The notes under the pieces were generated by a model. It had not been told where the DNA came from and did not search any database. It was given only the letters and a program-made list of their open reading frames with translations. From assembly GCA_964538375.1 (NCBI GenBank), contig CAZIFQ010000006.1:62001-126000 (forward strand): 64,000 nt of DNA, given 5' to 3'. This document shows, one piece after another, positions 16,855-24,841 of the stretch. Positions within the stretch are counted from its first letter, which is position 1; each line of letters opens with the position of its first letter. The translations under genes and the position numbers were made by a program. This DNA comes from JAUUZQ01 sp964538375 (GTDB lineage Bacteria > Bacteroidota > Bacteroidia > Bacteroidales > GCA-2748055).

Positions 16855-17658
16855 TTATTTATCCATGACTTTATCCTTCTGTTTCAGCCTGGTCTCTTCA
16901 TTCCTCTGAAGAATCTCTCTTGCCAAATTCAGATAATTTACTGCACCCCTTGAATCGGCATCATAGAGGATTGCAGGTTTACCAAAGCTGGGAGCTTCAC
17001 TCAACTTGATATTACGTTGTATAATGGTTTCGAAAACCATTTGCTGAAAATGTTTCTGCACCTCTTCCACTACCTGGTTAGACAATCTCAACCGTGAATC
17101 ATACATCGTAAGCAGGAATCCTTCGATCTCCAGCTCTTTATTCAGCCCTTTTTGAATGATATTAATTGTATTCAGCAGCTTTCCCAGTCCCTCCAGCGCA
17201 AAATACTCACACTGCACGGGAATAATAACAGACTCAGCTGCAGTGAGTGCATTCACGGTAAGCAATCCAAGAGAAGGTGAACAATCAAAAAGAACATAAT
17301 CGTAGTTGTCCTTCACCTTTTCAACAACCCTTTTCAACAGATACTCTCTTTCGGGCATATTTAGCATTTCAATCTCAGCACCAACCAGGTCAATATGGGA
17401 AGGTATGAGATCGAATCCTTTAATTTCGCTGTTCAAAATAATCTTTGCGGGATCAGCCTCATCGATCAGGCATTCATAAATACTGGTTTGAACTTTCTTC
17501 AAATCAAATCCTGAACCTGAAGTAGCATTTGCCTGCGGATCCGCATCGATAAGCAATACCTTTTTATCGAGCACAGCCAGACTTGCGGCCAGGTTAATTG
17601 CCGTGGTTGTTTTTCCAACCCCTCCCTTTTGATTCGCCAGTGCTATTACTTTACCCAT
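16855..17658 (-). CDS. parA: Chromosome-partitioning ATPase ParA (Soj)
   Basis: A 267-residue Walker-type ATPase. The deviant Walker A motif KGGVGKTT (11-18) includes the signature lysine, the switch/Walker B region is DYVLFDCSPSLG, and IPVQCEYFALEG follows. There is no N-terminal DNA-binding extension, so it is the short chromosomal type rather than a plasmid ParA. It forms ATP-dependent dimers on the nucleoid that are released by ParB. It is first in the operon. A candidate minus-strand -7 element TAACTTTG lies at 17703-17710. Confidence 0.95.
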   Translation of the reverse strand: MGKVIALANQKGGVGKTTTAINLAASLAVLDKKVLLIDADPQANATSGSGFDLKKVQTSIYECLIDEADPAKIILNSEIKGFDLIPSHIDLVGAEIEMLNMPEREYLLKRVVEKVKDNYDYVLFDCSPSLGLLTVNALTAAESVIIPVQCEYFALEGLGKLLNTINIIQKGLNKELEIEGFLLTMYDSRLRLSNQVVEEVQKHFQQMVFETIIQRNIKLSEAPSFGKPAILYDADSRGAVNYLNLAREILQRNEETRLKQKDKVMDK

Positions 17659-17702
17659 CTGCAGTTATTATTTGTACTATGCTGTTAAAAAAAAACGAGA
17701 TT

Positions 17703-17710
17703 CAAAGTTA
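17703..17710 (-). promoter_or_regulatory. Candidate -7 element of the parAB operon
   Basis: On the minus strand this reads TAACTTTG, matching the Bacteroidota -7 consensus TAnnTTTG, 44 bases upstream of the parA start. No matching -33 TTTG is obvious, so support is moderate. Confidence 0.4.
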
Positions 17711-17884
17711 CTATTTTAGTGATGCCTCCGCTTTTGTCGTAATTCCTTATTGTGAACAATTATTTTCCAGTTTTTAACATGTTATCAACAGGTTTTCATG
17801 ATAACTAAATAAGGTATTAGTGCTCTGTGCGTTAGATTGACAGTCGGGAAACGATAGAGAATAACCGATAAAACGAAAAAGAAC

Positions 17885-17892
17885 TATATTTG
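17885..17892 (+). promoter_or_regulatory. Candidate -7 element of the lipid kinase gene
   Basis: TATATTTG matches TAnnTTTG and ends 19 bases before the ATG at 17912. No -33 element is visible at the expected spacing. Confidence 0.4.
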
Positions 17893-17911
17893 CCTTCATT
17901 AATTCAACTGC

Positions 17912-18850
17912 ATGAATACAAACAGATGGCTGGTGATCGCCAACCTCTCCGCTGGTGGAGGAAAAGCCCGCAGAGATTGGGATCGGATTGCATTTTTACT
18001 TGATAAGCATGATTTTCAGTATGATACAGAGTTTACTGAACGTAGATTGCATGCCATGGTTATCGCTCGGAATAAAATTCAGGAGGGATACAAGCAGATC
18101 ATTGTCGTTGGTGGTGACGGCACCATGAATGAGGTTATTAATGGTGTATTTGGTCAAACTGAGACGCCAACAACAGAGATCATGCTGGGAATGATTACTG
18201 TTGGTACAGGCAATGATTGGTCAAAAATGTTTGACATACCAACAGATTACGAGGAAGCTGTTGAAACCATCAAACAGCAGAAGACATTTGTGCAGGATGC
18301 GGGAATGGTAACTTACCGAAAGCAAGAACAGACCTGGAACAGGTATTTCATAAATATTGCAGGAATGGGATTCGGAGCCAGGGTGGTTGCCAAATCTAAT
18401 AAACTCAAAGACAAGGGCAAAAGCAATCCATCACTATATCTTGTAAATATATTCACCAGTCTAATGGGATATAAATCCATCAAGGCAAGCATTCATATTG
18501 ATGGAGAATCGATTGACAGAAAGGTGTTTAGCTTAAATATAGGCATTGGTAAATACAATGGGGGTGGCATGATACAGGTGCCTGATGCCATCGCAGATGA
18601 CGGACTGTACAGTATTACCCTGATAAAGAAAATGGGTAGACTGAGAATCATTGCCAGCATGAAAATGCTCTACAATGGTAAAATAGGAAGTCACAAAAAA
18701 GTGGAAACCTATACAGGAAAAGTAATTTCTGTTGATTCTCCAAGACAACTACACCTGGAAACAGATGGTGAAACTCTTGGGCACTCACCCATGGAATTTC
18801 AGATTATTCCAAGAAGCGTTACTGTTATTGCAAACAATATTTCTGCTTAA
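17912..18850 (+). CDS. Diacylglycerol/lipid kinase (YegS/DgkB family)
   Basis: A 312-residue cytosolic kinase. The nucleotide-binding motif GGDGTMNEV (67-75) and GTGNDWSKM define the DAGK catalytic domain; ANLSAGGGKA (10-19) is the first strand-loop. The C-terminal beta domain carries MIQVPDAIADDGLY and ends LETDGE. Family members phosphorylate diacylglycerol, sphingoid bases or related lipids with ATP. The substrate is not determined by these motifs. It shares a TTAA with the convergent next gene: each stop codon lies within the other's last four bases. Confidence 0.9.
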   Translation: MNTNRWLVIANLSAGGGKARRDWDRIAFLLDKHDFQYDTEFTERRLHAMVIARNKIQEGYKQIIVVGGDGTMNEVINGVFGQTETPTTEIMLGMITVGTGNDWSKMFDIPTDYEEAVETIKQQKTFVQDAGMVTYRKQEQTWNRYFINIAGMGFGARVVAKSNKLKDKGKSNPSLYLVNIFTSLMGYKSIKASIHIDGESIDRKVFSLNIGIGKYNGGGMIQVPDAIADDGLYSITLIKKMGRLRIIASMKMLYNGKIGSHKKVETYTGKVISVDSPRQLHLETDGETLGHSPMEFQIIPRSVTVIANNISA

Positions 18851-19944
18851 TCAGTAATCACTGCCTGGAATTTTACTTCAAATAGCTTTGGCCAGTATTT
18901 TCCGGTAACAAAAATCCTGCCTGTTTCACTATCCCATGCTATTCCATTAAGTACATTGGTACTGGCTTTGCGGTCTTTAACGGCCAGGATTTCCTTCAGG
19001 TTCACCCTGCCTTCCACCTTTCCATTATCCGGATTAATGATTACAATCTCATCTGTATAATAGCGGTTGGCGTAAATTTTTCCCTTGATGTATTCCAACT
19101 CATTTAGCGCAGTAACCGCCCCTTCATTATCGAAGACCTCGATCTGCCTGTTAACTGTAAACATTTCAGGATCAAGAAAATATATAACATTTGTTCCGTC
19201 ACTCATTATCAATTCCGTCCCATTATTTGTTAAACCCCATCCTTCCTTATTCTGGTAGTATACTTTCTGAATCTCTTCAAGGGAATTAAGGTCATAGATA
19301 AAACAGACCTGTGCATGATAAGTAAGCTGGTATATTCTTCCATTGTAAATGGTGATCCCTTCTCCAAATATTTCAGATGCATTGTTCCTGATTTGTAACA
19401 CCTCTCCATTCTCAAGCCGGACCTTCCTTACAGTCGACTGATTCTCATTCCCTGTCCCTTCATAAAGCCAACCCTCATAATATTCCAGGCCCTGGGTATA
19501 GGCACCAATGTCATGCGGAAAGGTATTCACCAGTTTATACCGGTATTGCTTTGGAATTACATCAGAATTTAATGTGATCTGGGTACTGTGTGTTTCGCTG
19601 GACCCATTATTATAAAAGAGTTTAACTCTCACTCCTGCTTTACCAGGAAGAGAGCCATCAGTTAAGATGGTATATGACTCTGTAGCGGTGAATTTTCCTA
19701 CTTCTTTTCCCCTGAAATAAACCAGGCATGAATCGAGGTGAACAGTATCTTTAAATGAAACAGCAACCGGGATCTCTTCACCCAAAGTGTATGTTGCTTT
19801 ATTAGAAGGTGATTCAAGCTTAGCAAGCTTCATTTTTTGCTGCTGCACCAAGGGATTATTTCTAACAGGTGCGTCTGTATGCATACAGCTCGTGCTTGCA
19901 AATAATACAACTACAAAGGACAAAGCAATGCTATTTATCTTCAT
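18847..19944 (-). CDS. Glutaminyl-peptide cyclotransferase-like lipoprotein
   Basis: A 365-residue protein of the plant/papaya-type glutamine cyclotransferase family, a five-bladed propeller. Motifs: AYTQGLEYYEGWLYEGTG near 150-170, EIFGEGITIYNGRIYQLT, NEGWGL-like KEGWGL, LNELEYIKGKIYAN, and LNGIAWD at the C-terminus. A signal peptide with lipobox STSC (Cys about 21) predicts a lipoprotein. Before the propeller is an extra domain of about 110 residues that looks Ig-like, with a VAVSFKD strand, and is not part of the minimal enzyme. Family enzymes convert N-terminal Gln to pyroglutamate. Pyroglutamate formation is frequent after signal cleavage before Gln in Bacteroidota. The true start is ATG 19944; a TTG precedes it. 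Confidence 0.85.
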   Translation of the reverse strand: MKINSIALSFVVVLFASTSCMHTDAPVRNNPLVQQQKMKLAKLESPSNKATYTLGEEIPVAVSFKDTVHLDSCLVYFRGKEVGKFTATESYTILTDGSLPGKAGVRVKLFYNNGSSETHSTQITLNSDVIPKQYRYKLVNTFPHDIGAYTQGLEYYEGWLYEGTGNENQSTVRKVRLENGEVLQIRNNASEIFGEGITIYNGRIYQLTYHAQVCFIYDLNSLEEIQKVYYQNKEGWGLTNNGTELIMSDGTNVIYFLDPEMFTVNRQIEVFDNEGAVTALNELEYIKGKIYANRYYTDEIVIINPDNGKVEGRVNLKEILAVKDRKASTNVLNGIAWDSETGRIFVTGKYWPKLFEVKFQAVITD

Positions 19945-19956
19945 CAAAAAAGGATT

Positions 19957-20373
19957 TTAATTACTAAAGAGTCGCTTTAAAAATGACTTCTTTCGGGGAA
20001 AGTTTTTCAATTCATTTTCCAGGTTTGGTTGCAGGTGCGGATTGAGCATTTGCCATATCTCTCCCCATCCGGGAAAACCACCAATATTGCGATCATCAAT
20101 GTAGAAATCAGCCTGAATCTTTCTGCTTATCTCTCCCTCAACAAATACCTCTTCAGGATAATTCTTATTGACTGCATAGAATTCAATACCATTTTTCTTG
20201 CAATACTCAACAGCAGCATTCAACTCTTTTCCACTGCGATAGGTCCAGAGGATCAATTGGTGACGCTGTTCCCGCAGGGCATGCAAGGTATCGAATGCAA
20301 ACAGCATCTCCTTTCCAATGGCAGGATACTTGTGCTCAACAATGGTACCATCAAAATCTATTGCAATCTTCAT
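19957..20373 (-). CDS. HAD-superfamily small hydrolase (BT0820-like)
   Basis: A 138-residue protein beginning IAIDFDGTIV, the first HAD motif with both aspartates (DFD). LILWTYRSG is motif II, and YIDDRN resembles the acidic motif IV. It resembles the small BT0820-type hydrolases of Bacteroides, which have a minimal cap. The substrate is unknown. The tail is basic (KNFPRKKSFLKRLFSN). Its gene is first, and the glutaminyl cyclase follows 12 bases later, so they are probably co-transcribed. A TAATTTTG element upstream (20405-20412) is a candidate promoter. Confidence 0.75.
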   Translation of the reverse strand: MKIAIDFDGTIVEHKYPAIGKEMLFAFDTLHALREQRHQLILWTYRSGKELNAAVEYCKKNGIEFYAVNKNYPEEVFVEGEISRKIQADFYIDDRNIGGFPGWGEIWQMLNPHLQPNLENELKNFPRKKSFLKRLFSN

Positions 20374-20404
20374 GAGATGTAAAATCTGATTAAATTAATT
20401 GTGC

Positions 20405-20412
20405 CAAAATTA
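20405..20412 (-). promoter_or_regulatory. Candidate -7 element for the HAD/cyclase pair
   Basis: Minus-strand TAATTTTG fits TAnnTTTG and lies 31 bases upstream of the ATG at 20373. No clear -33 partner. Confidence 0.35.
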
Positions 20413-20423
20413 TTAAAATCCAT

Positions 20424-20660
20424 TTAAAAGAGATCGTTTATGGTTAAATATCTTTCCCCTGTATCATAATTAAATGTAAGTATACGTGAGCCATCTGGGA
20501 AATTTTCAAGAATCTCCTGCGCTGTGGTGCTCTCATGTATGGAACCTTTCATTCCGGTTTCGCTCAGGAGCTGAGCAAATTCCTTATACAAATTCATTTC
20601 AGAAAATTGTTTGTTTGTGTAAATGATGTTATTCCAAACAGGATAACAAATAACAGGACG
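20424..20660 (-). pseudogene. C-terminal remnant of a probable fold-type II PLP enzyme (cysteine synthase-like), in frame behind pssA
   Basis: Directly after the pssA TAA stop the same frame stays open for 78 codons, starting RPVICYPVWNNI and ending YDTGERYLTINDLF before a TAA at 20424. The (S/D)GERYL...LF ending is typical of cysteine synthase and related enzymes, and the whole stretch reads as natural protein. An internal ATG at 20597 could give a 57-residue product, but it would lack PLP-binding and catalytic parts. The rest of the enzyme is missing: pssA itself occupies the upstream DNA. I infer a deletion or rearrangement remnant. The family assignment rests on the last 20 residues and is moderate. 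Confidence 0.5.
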
Positions 20661-21380
20661 TTATGTTAATACAATGCTGACAAGAGAGAGTAAAATATAG
20701 AGTAATATCAATATTGAAAAGCCAGGAACAAATAAGATTATTAATACTAATAATCCCAAGCCAAGCACAAGGTACCGGTAAATATTGTTTCGCAGCTTAA
20801 GATTGGAGAATTTCAGGGATAGCATAGGTATGGGGACAAGCATCATTGCAGCCATAATTATCATAGTGACCCACATAAACCAGATACCAGGTATTTCCCC
20901 GAATATAGAACCGTTAATCATCATATCGTAATATAGTCCTGTCCAGAACAGCGCATGCGCCGGTGTCGGCAGACCAAAAAAATCACTTTTCCCTTCTTTC
21001 TGAATATTAAATCTTGCCAAACGAATGGCTGAAAACGAAGGAACCATAAGGATAGAAACTAGAATCGTTGTTGAAGCGAAAGATGAATTCCAGGCAGAGT
21101 CATCCGGTAGATTCTCCAGAACGGCTAACATAATCTTATAAATAAATGTAGCAGGAACCAGTCCAAAACTTACGATATCTGCCAATGAATCGAGTTGTTT
21201 CCCTGTTTCGGAAGTGACATGTAATAACCTGGCAGCGCTACCGTCCAGAAAATCGAAAATCGCAGCTGAGAGAATCAGAATTACAGCTATACCGGGTTTA
21301 TCGCTAAGCACCATAAGCACTGCAGCGGTTCCGGCCATGAGGTTACATAGGGTAATAAAATTTGGAATATGTTTTTTCAT
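20661..21380 (-). CDS. pssA: CDP-diacylglycerol-serine O-phosphatidyltransferase
   Basis: A 239-residue membrane protein with about seven hydrophobic segments. The CDP-alcohol phosphotransferase motif is complete: Asp46-Gly47-x2-Ala50-Arg51-x8-Gly60-x3-Asp64-x3-Asp68, with SFGLVPA following as in type II phosphatidylserine synthases. It makes phosphatidylserine, the precursor of phosphatidylethanolamine. NFITLCNLMAGTAA at the N-terminus is typical. No psd gene is adjacent. The C-terminal end is hydrophobic and stops at TAA, after which an unrelated enzyme remnant continues in the same frame. Confidence 0.92.
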   Translation of the reverse strand: MKKHIPNFITLCNLMAGTAAVLMVLSDKPGIAVILILSAAIFDFLDGSAARLLHVTSETGKQLDSLADIVSFGLVPATFIYKIMLAVLENLPDDSAWNSSFASTTILVSILMVPSFSAIRLARFNIQKEGKSDFFGLPTPAHALFWTGLYYDMMINGSIFGEIPGIWFMWVTMIIMAAMMLVPIPMLSLKFSNLKLRNNIYRYLVLGLGLLVLIILFVPGFSILILLYILLSLVSIVLT

Positions 21381-21421
21381 TTGCCTGCCATTGAATAAGC
21401 ATGCAAATTAGAAAAAATATA

Positions 21422-21532
21422 TCATTCTTCTAGCTGCTTCTTTTCAAAGCGACGCAATGCCCAACGTATAAGCCAATAGCTAATGATTATCATTGCCGGC
21501 CATGATAAATATCCTAATACTGAACCAATCAT
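21422..21532 (-). CDS. Putative small accessory subunit of cytochrome bd (CydX-like)
   Basis: A 36-residue reading frame 16 bases behind cydB, with a good ribosome-binding site (AAGGAAA, 5 bases before the ATG). The product has one membrane helix (about 4-25, with GYLSWPAMIII and YWLIRWALRR) and a charged C-terminal tail ending KKQLEE. Size, position and topology match CydX/CydS-type subunits that stabilise the bd oxidase haem site in other phyla. There is no strong residue similarity to E. coli CydX beyond a Tyr/Trp-rich start, so homology is inferred from context. Confidence 0.6.
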   Translation of the reverse strand: MIGSVLGYLSWPAMIIISYWLIRWALRRFEKKQLEE

Positions 21533-21548
21533 GGTGTTTCCTTTTTAA

Positions 21549-22685
21549 TTAATAAATGTGCGTATCATCTTTGGCTGTTACCTCTGCTTCATCAATCTTC
21601 TTTTTACTGATTGCCCTCCATGCATATACGATATAAGCTATTACAAAAGGAATCATGAGTGAAACATAGCTCATAGCAATGAGTGTATAGTGACTGGATG
21701 AACTATTCTGGATAGTCAATGAGCTTTGTAAATCATAATTTGAGGGATAAAAACTAGTGTTGTTAAACCCAGCCAAAAAGAACAAACTCATCACAACCAG
21801 GATGGTTCCGGCTCCTGAATACCATATTCCGTTGGAGCTTTTTTTCACCAATGGCCAGATAATACCAAAAAGAACCAGCAATACGCCTAGTAGAAACATG
21901 ATCAATACAATGGGCATACTGACCAGGTTATGAAAGTATTTAAACGCCTCCATGGTAACATTTCCACTTTCCGGATCCACTGCATATCCATCTCTCAGCA
22001 TCAGCCAGATGCTAAAGGTGAGGAAGAAAACTAAAAAAGGAATGGCATTTACCAGCAATGCTTTTTTAACCCTGGCAATGATCACCTCATGATCGATAGT
22101 CTTCATAAAATATAGCAGTCCGAGTACACGTGCAAGAAAGAATACCGTTAAGCCCAGTGCGAGGTTAAATGGATTGAGTGCTGCTTCAAGTCCACGGGAG
22201 GAGACCTCCCATGAAACGTTGTTCATTTCATTTAATGAAAATTGCGATCCAGAGAAAAAAGTAGCAACAGCGGTTCCAATTAATAGAGTTCCTAATAAAC
22301 CATTAATGATGAGAAAGGCCTCATAGGTCTTTTTACCCAGGAAATTTGAAGCTTTTGATCTGAATTCATAAGAAACTGCCTGTATCACAAATGCAAAAAG
22401 AATAATCATCCAGACCCAGTAAGCGCCGCCGAAGCTGGTTGCATAGAATAGAGGAAAGGAGGCGAAAAATGCACCTCCAAAAGTAACCAGGGTTGAAAAA
22501 GTGAATTCCCACTTTCTACCCAATGTATTAATCAAAATTGTCCGTTCAGTTTCGGACTTCCCAATACGGTATATTAAAGTCTGCCCTCCCTGAACAAACA
22601 TCAGGAAAACAAGGATGGCACCCAGAAGGGATACTATAACATACCAGTATTGCTGTAATGCGAGATATGATAAATTTTCAAACAT
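21549..22685 (-). CDS. cydB: Cytochrome bd ubiquinol oxidase subunit II
   Basis: A 378-residue integral membrane protein with about nine helices, homologous to CydB: N-terminal LQQYWYVIVSLLGAILVFLMF, QGGQTL, then WEFTF and a C-terminal YAWRAISKKK. With CydA it forms the quinol oxidase that reduces oxygen to water at high affinity; CydB carries no conserved haem ligands. The gene begins two bases after the cydA stop, so translation is coupled. A 36-residue membrane protein follows. Confidence 0.93.
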   Translation of the reverse strand: MFENLSYLALQQYWYVIVSLLGAILVFLMFVQGGQTLIYRIGKSETERTILINTLGRKWEFTFSTLVTFGGAFFASFPLFYATSFGGAYWVWMIILFAFVIQAVSYEFRSKASNFLGKKTYEAFLIINGLLGTLLIGTAVATFFSGSQFSLNEMNNVSWEVSSRGLEAALNPFNLALGLTVFFLARVLGLLYFMKTIDHEVIIARVKKALLVNAIPFLVFFLTFSIWLMLRDGYAVDPESGNVTMEAFKYFHNLVSMPIVLIMFLLGVLLVLFGIIWPLVKKSSNGIWYSGAGTILVVMSLFFLAGFNNTSFYPSNYDLQSSLTIQNSSSSHYTLIAMSYVSLMIPFVIAYIVYAWRAISKKKIDEAEVTAKDDTHIY

Positions 22686-22687
22686 GG

Positions 22688-24250
22688 CTAATTCCCTCCC
22701 GGACCTTTTTTAATTTGTGTTGTCAAAATTTTTATTTCTGCAATAAACAGTGCTGTAAACGCCAGCAGGAATATCCAGAACGTCACTTGCACTGTAGTGG
22801 CATCCAGCCGTGTGACTGCAGCCAATGTGGGCATCAATTCATAAACCACCCAAGGTTGTCGACCCACCTCAGCCAGTACCCATCCGGCCTGGGATGCAAT
22901 CCACGGCATAGGCAGCGTAATTAATGCCACCCAAAGCAGCCATTTATGCTTACCCCAATTGTTCTTCAAGCTTAATACCAATACTATAAACATGAAAATC
23001 AGGAAATGACCACCTAATATAACCATCAGGTGGAAGGAATAGAAGTTAATTTTCACATTAGGAATTAACTCATTCGAATCTCGACCCTTGAAATATCCAT
23101 AGCCGAAGTGTTGAAAATATTCGTCCACCCATTTTTCGTTTGCAAATTTTGCATTTAGTTCAGCAAATTTTGCTTCATCTCCCCTGTCCTTTGCCTGCTT
23201 CAAATCTTTAAGTGTTTGAATTGCTATGGCTCCTTTCTCTATCTTTTCTTCAAGAGAAATGATACCCTCATCCTCATTCCCGAATACCATATCAGCTATT
23301 CCGGGAACATATCCGCTTGGCGTCAGAAATACCATGTAAGAAAGGGCATTTGGTATTTCAAACTTGAAAATAAATTCCTCTTTAGGATTTATTTGCCCGG
23401 TAGTGTCAGATTTTAATGCCCCAAAAGCTACCAGGGGAGCATGTGTTTGTCCATCATATAGTGCTTCCATGGCAGCAAATTTCATAGGCTGCTTTTCAGC
23501 TAGCTGGCGTCCTGAAGTATCACCTGTTGCGATAGTCATGATCGCAGCTATTAGTCCAAAAACCGCAGCCACAAGTGTGCTGCGTTTTGCAAATAAGATC
23601 TCCCGGTTTCTCAGCAAGAACCAGGCGCTGATACCCACCACTGCAATTGAAGCCAGAAGGAAACTGGAAGTAATGGTATGTAAAAATTTATTAACTGCTG
23701 AATCCGACAATATCACCTCCCAGAAATTCGTCATTTCATTTCTGGCCGTTAGCGGATTGAATTTTGTCCCCACAGGATCCTGCATCCAGGCATTTGCCAC
23801 AAGGATCCAGATGGCCGACAGATTGGCACCTATTGCAGTTAGCCAGGTACTGGTAAGGTGGAATCGCTTACTTACTTTGTTCCAACCAAAGAACATAACT
23901 GCAATGAATGTCGACTCCATAAAGAAGGCCATGATTCCTTCAATGGCCAGCGGAGCGCCGAATATGTCACCAACAAACCATGAATAATTAGACCAGTTGG
24001 TTCCAAATTCAAACTCAAGGATTATCCCGGTTGAAACTCCAATGGCAAAGTTGATACCAAAGACCTTCATCCAGAATTTCGTAATACGTTTCCACTCTTC
24101 ATCACCTGTCTTCACGTAAATAGTTTCCATAAAGGCCACTATAAACGCCAGTCCGAGTGTAAGGGGTACGAACAACCAGTGAAACATGGCAGTGAGGGCA
24201 AATTGTCCTCTCGACCAATCAATCAATGATGTGTCAATAGATTCAAACAT
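22688..24250 (-). CDS. cydA: Cytochrome bd ubiquinol oxidase subunit I
   Basis: A 520-residue integral membrane protein. RGQFALTAMFHWLFVPLTLG gives His24, equivalent to E. coli His19; a second haem ligand lies in NKFLHTITSS, and SFHLMVILGG carries the methionine ligand. The periplasmic Q-loop region (about 240-385) has Lys/Glu-rich insert sequences, and GRQPWVVYELMPT near the C-terminus is a conserved CydA signature. Together with CydB this is a high-affinity terminal oxidase for low oxygen. It lies between the DUF4492 gene and cydB with two-base gaps. Confidence 0.95.
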   Translation of the reverse strand: MFESIDTSLIDWSRGQFALTAMFHWLFVPLTLGLAFIVAFMETIYVKTGDEEWKRITKFWMKVFGINFAIGVSTGIILEFEFGTNWSNYSWFVGDIFGAPLAIEGIMAFFMESTFIAVMFFGWNKVSKRFHLTSTWLTAIGANLSAIWILVANAWMQDPVGTKFNPLTARNEMTNFWEVILSDSAVNKFLHTITSSFLLASIAVVGISAWFLLRNREILFAKRSTLVAAVFGLIAAIMTIATGDTSGRQLAEKQPMKFAAMEALYDGQTHAPLVAFGALKSDTTGQINPKEEFIFKFEIPNALSYMVFLTPSGYVPGIADMVFGNEDEGIISLEEKIEKGAIAIQTLKDLKQAKDRGDEAKFAELNAKFANEKWVDEYFQHFGYGYFKGRDSNELIPNVKINFYSFHLMVILGGHFLIFMFIVLVLSLKNNWGKHKWLLWVALITLPMPWIASQAGWVLAEVGRQPWVVYELMPTLAAVTRLDATTVQVTFWIFLLAFTALFIAEIKILTTQIKKGPGGN

Positions 24251-24252
24251 AT

Positions 24253-24459
24253 TTATAAAGGATTAGTTAATTGTTCCAAAACAGCGTCGCTTCTTTCTTC
24301 ATCGGTCGCATAATCACGTTTTAAGATATCCGGGAAGAAGAATATCTTTAGAATAACAAACATGATAAATAGTTTCACCAAAATAACTGCCCAGAGAGAT
24401 TTCCCCCAGGTCATACTCCTGAATCCTTCATAATAAAACCTGAAGACTCTCTTAATCAT
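24253..24459 (-). CDS. DUF4492 small membrane protein of the cyd operon
   Basis: A 68-residue protein with one membrane helix (about 22-42) preceded by RVFRFYYEGFRSMTWGKSLW, the DUF4492 signature. This family is found just upstream of cydA in Bacteroidota and some Campylobacterota. Its role is unknown; an assembly or accessory function for bd oxidase is inferred from strict linkage. It is the first gene of the operon, two bases before cydA. Confidence 0.85.
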   Translation of the reverse strand: MIKRVFRFYYEGFRSMTWGKSLWAVILVKLFIMFVILKIFFFPDILKRDYATDEERSDAVLEQLTNPL

Positions 24460-24841
24460 TGCAAACCGATTAGAATATTATACATTCATAGTACCATATA
24501 AAAATGTGCTCTTTGTGAAAACTAAAATCATATAAATATAATAAAAATTACTATTTGCATAGTCTCTAAATAGCCCCCTAAAACATGAAAATTTCTTTCA
24601 GTCATAATATATTAACAAGTGTTTGAGAGATTCTTTAGAATTAAACATAAACAGAATATATTTTGGAAGGGCAAATCAGATAAAAATGCAGTGTCAGAAA
24701 ATCAAAATGAAAACATTAAAAGAAAGGAGGGAAATGAGGGAATAGTTTAGTAATCTCTATTTAGACCAATTCCAATAACGAACCGATTCCGTGTGGCATA
24801 ATTTCTTAACTTGTGCATCAGAAAATGCAAATTCTACCCTG
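24460..24841. other. Divergent intergenic region (382 bp)
   Basis: Very AT-rich DNA between the cyd operon and the BASS transporter gene. It must hold both promoters, but I find no convincing TAnnTTTG/-33 pair in either direction, and no FNR-like palindrome. No small gene of credible composition is seen; a strong GGAGG at about 24726 precedes an ATG followed after two codons by a stop. Confidence 0.5.

Noticed and set aside
17782..17790. TTATCAACA upstream of parA, one mismatch from a DnaA box, near a TTGTGAACAA palindrome
   Set aside because: A single imperfect box without clustering, AT-rich unwinding repeats, dnaA or gidA nearby; not enough to call an origin.
23364..23987. Long plus-strand open frame opposite cydA
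   Set aside because: It mirrors the codons of a strongly conserved gene; no start signal or recognisable protein.
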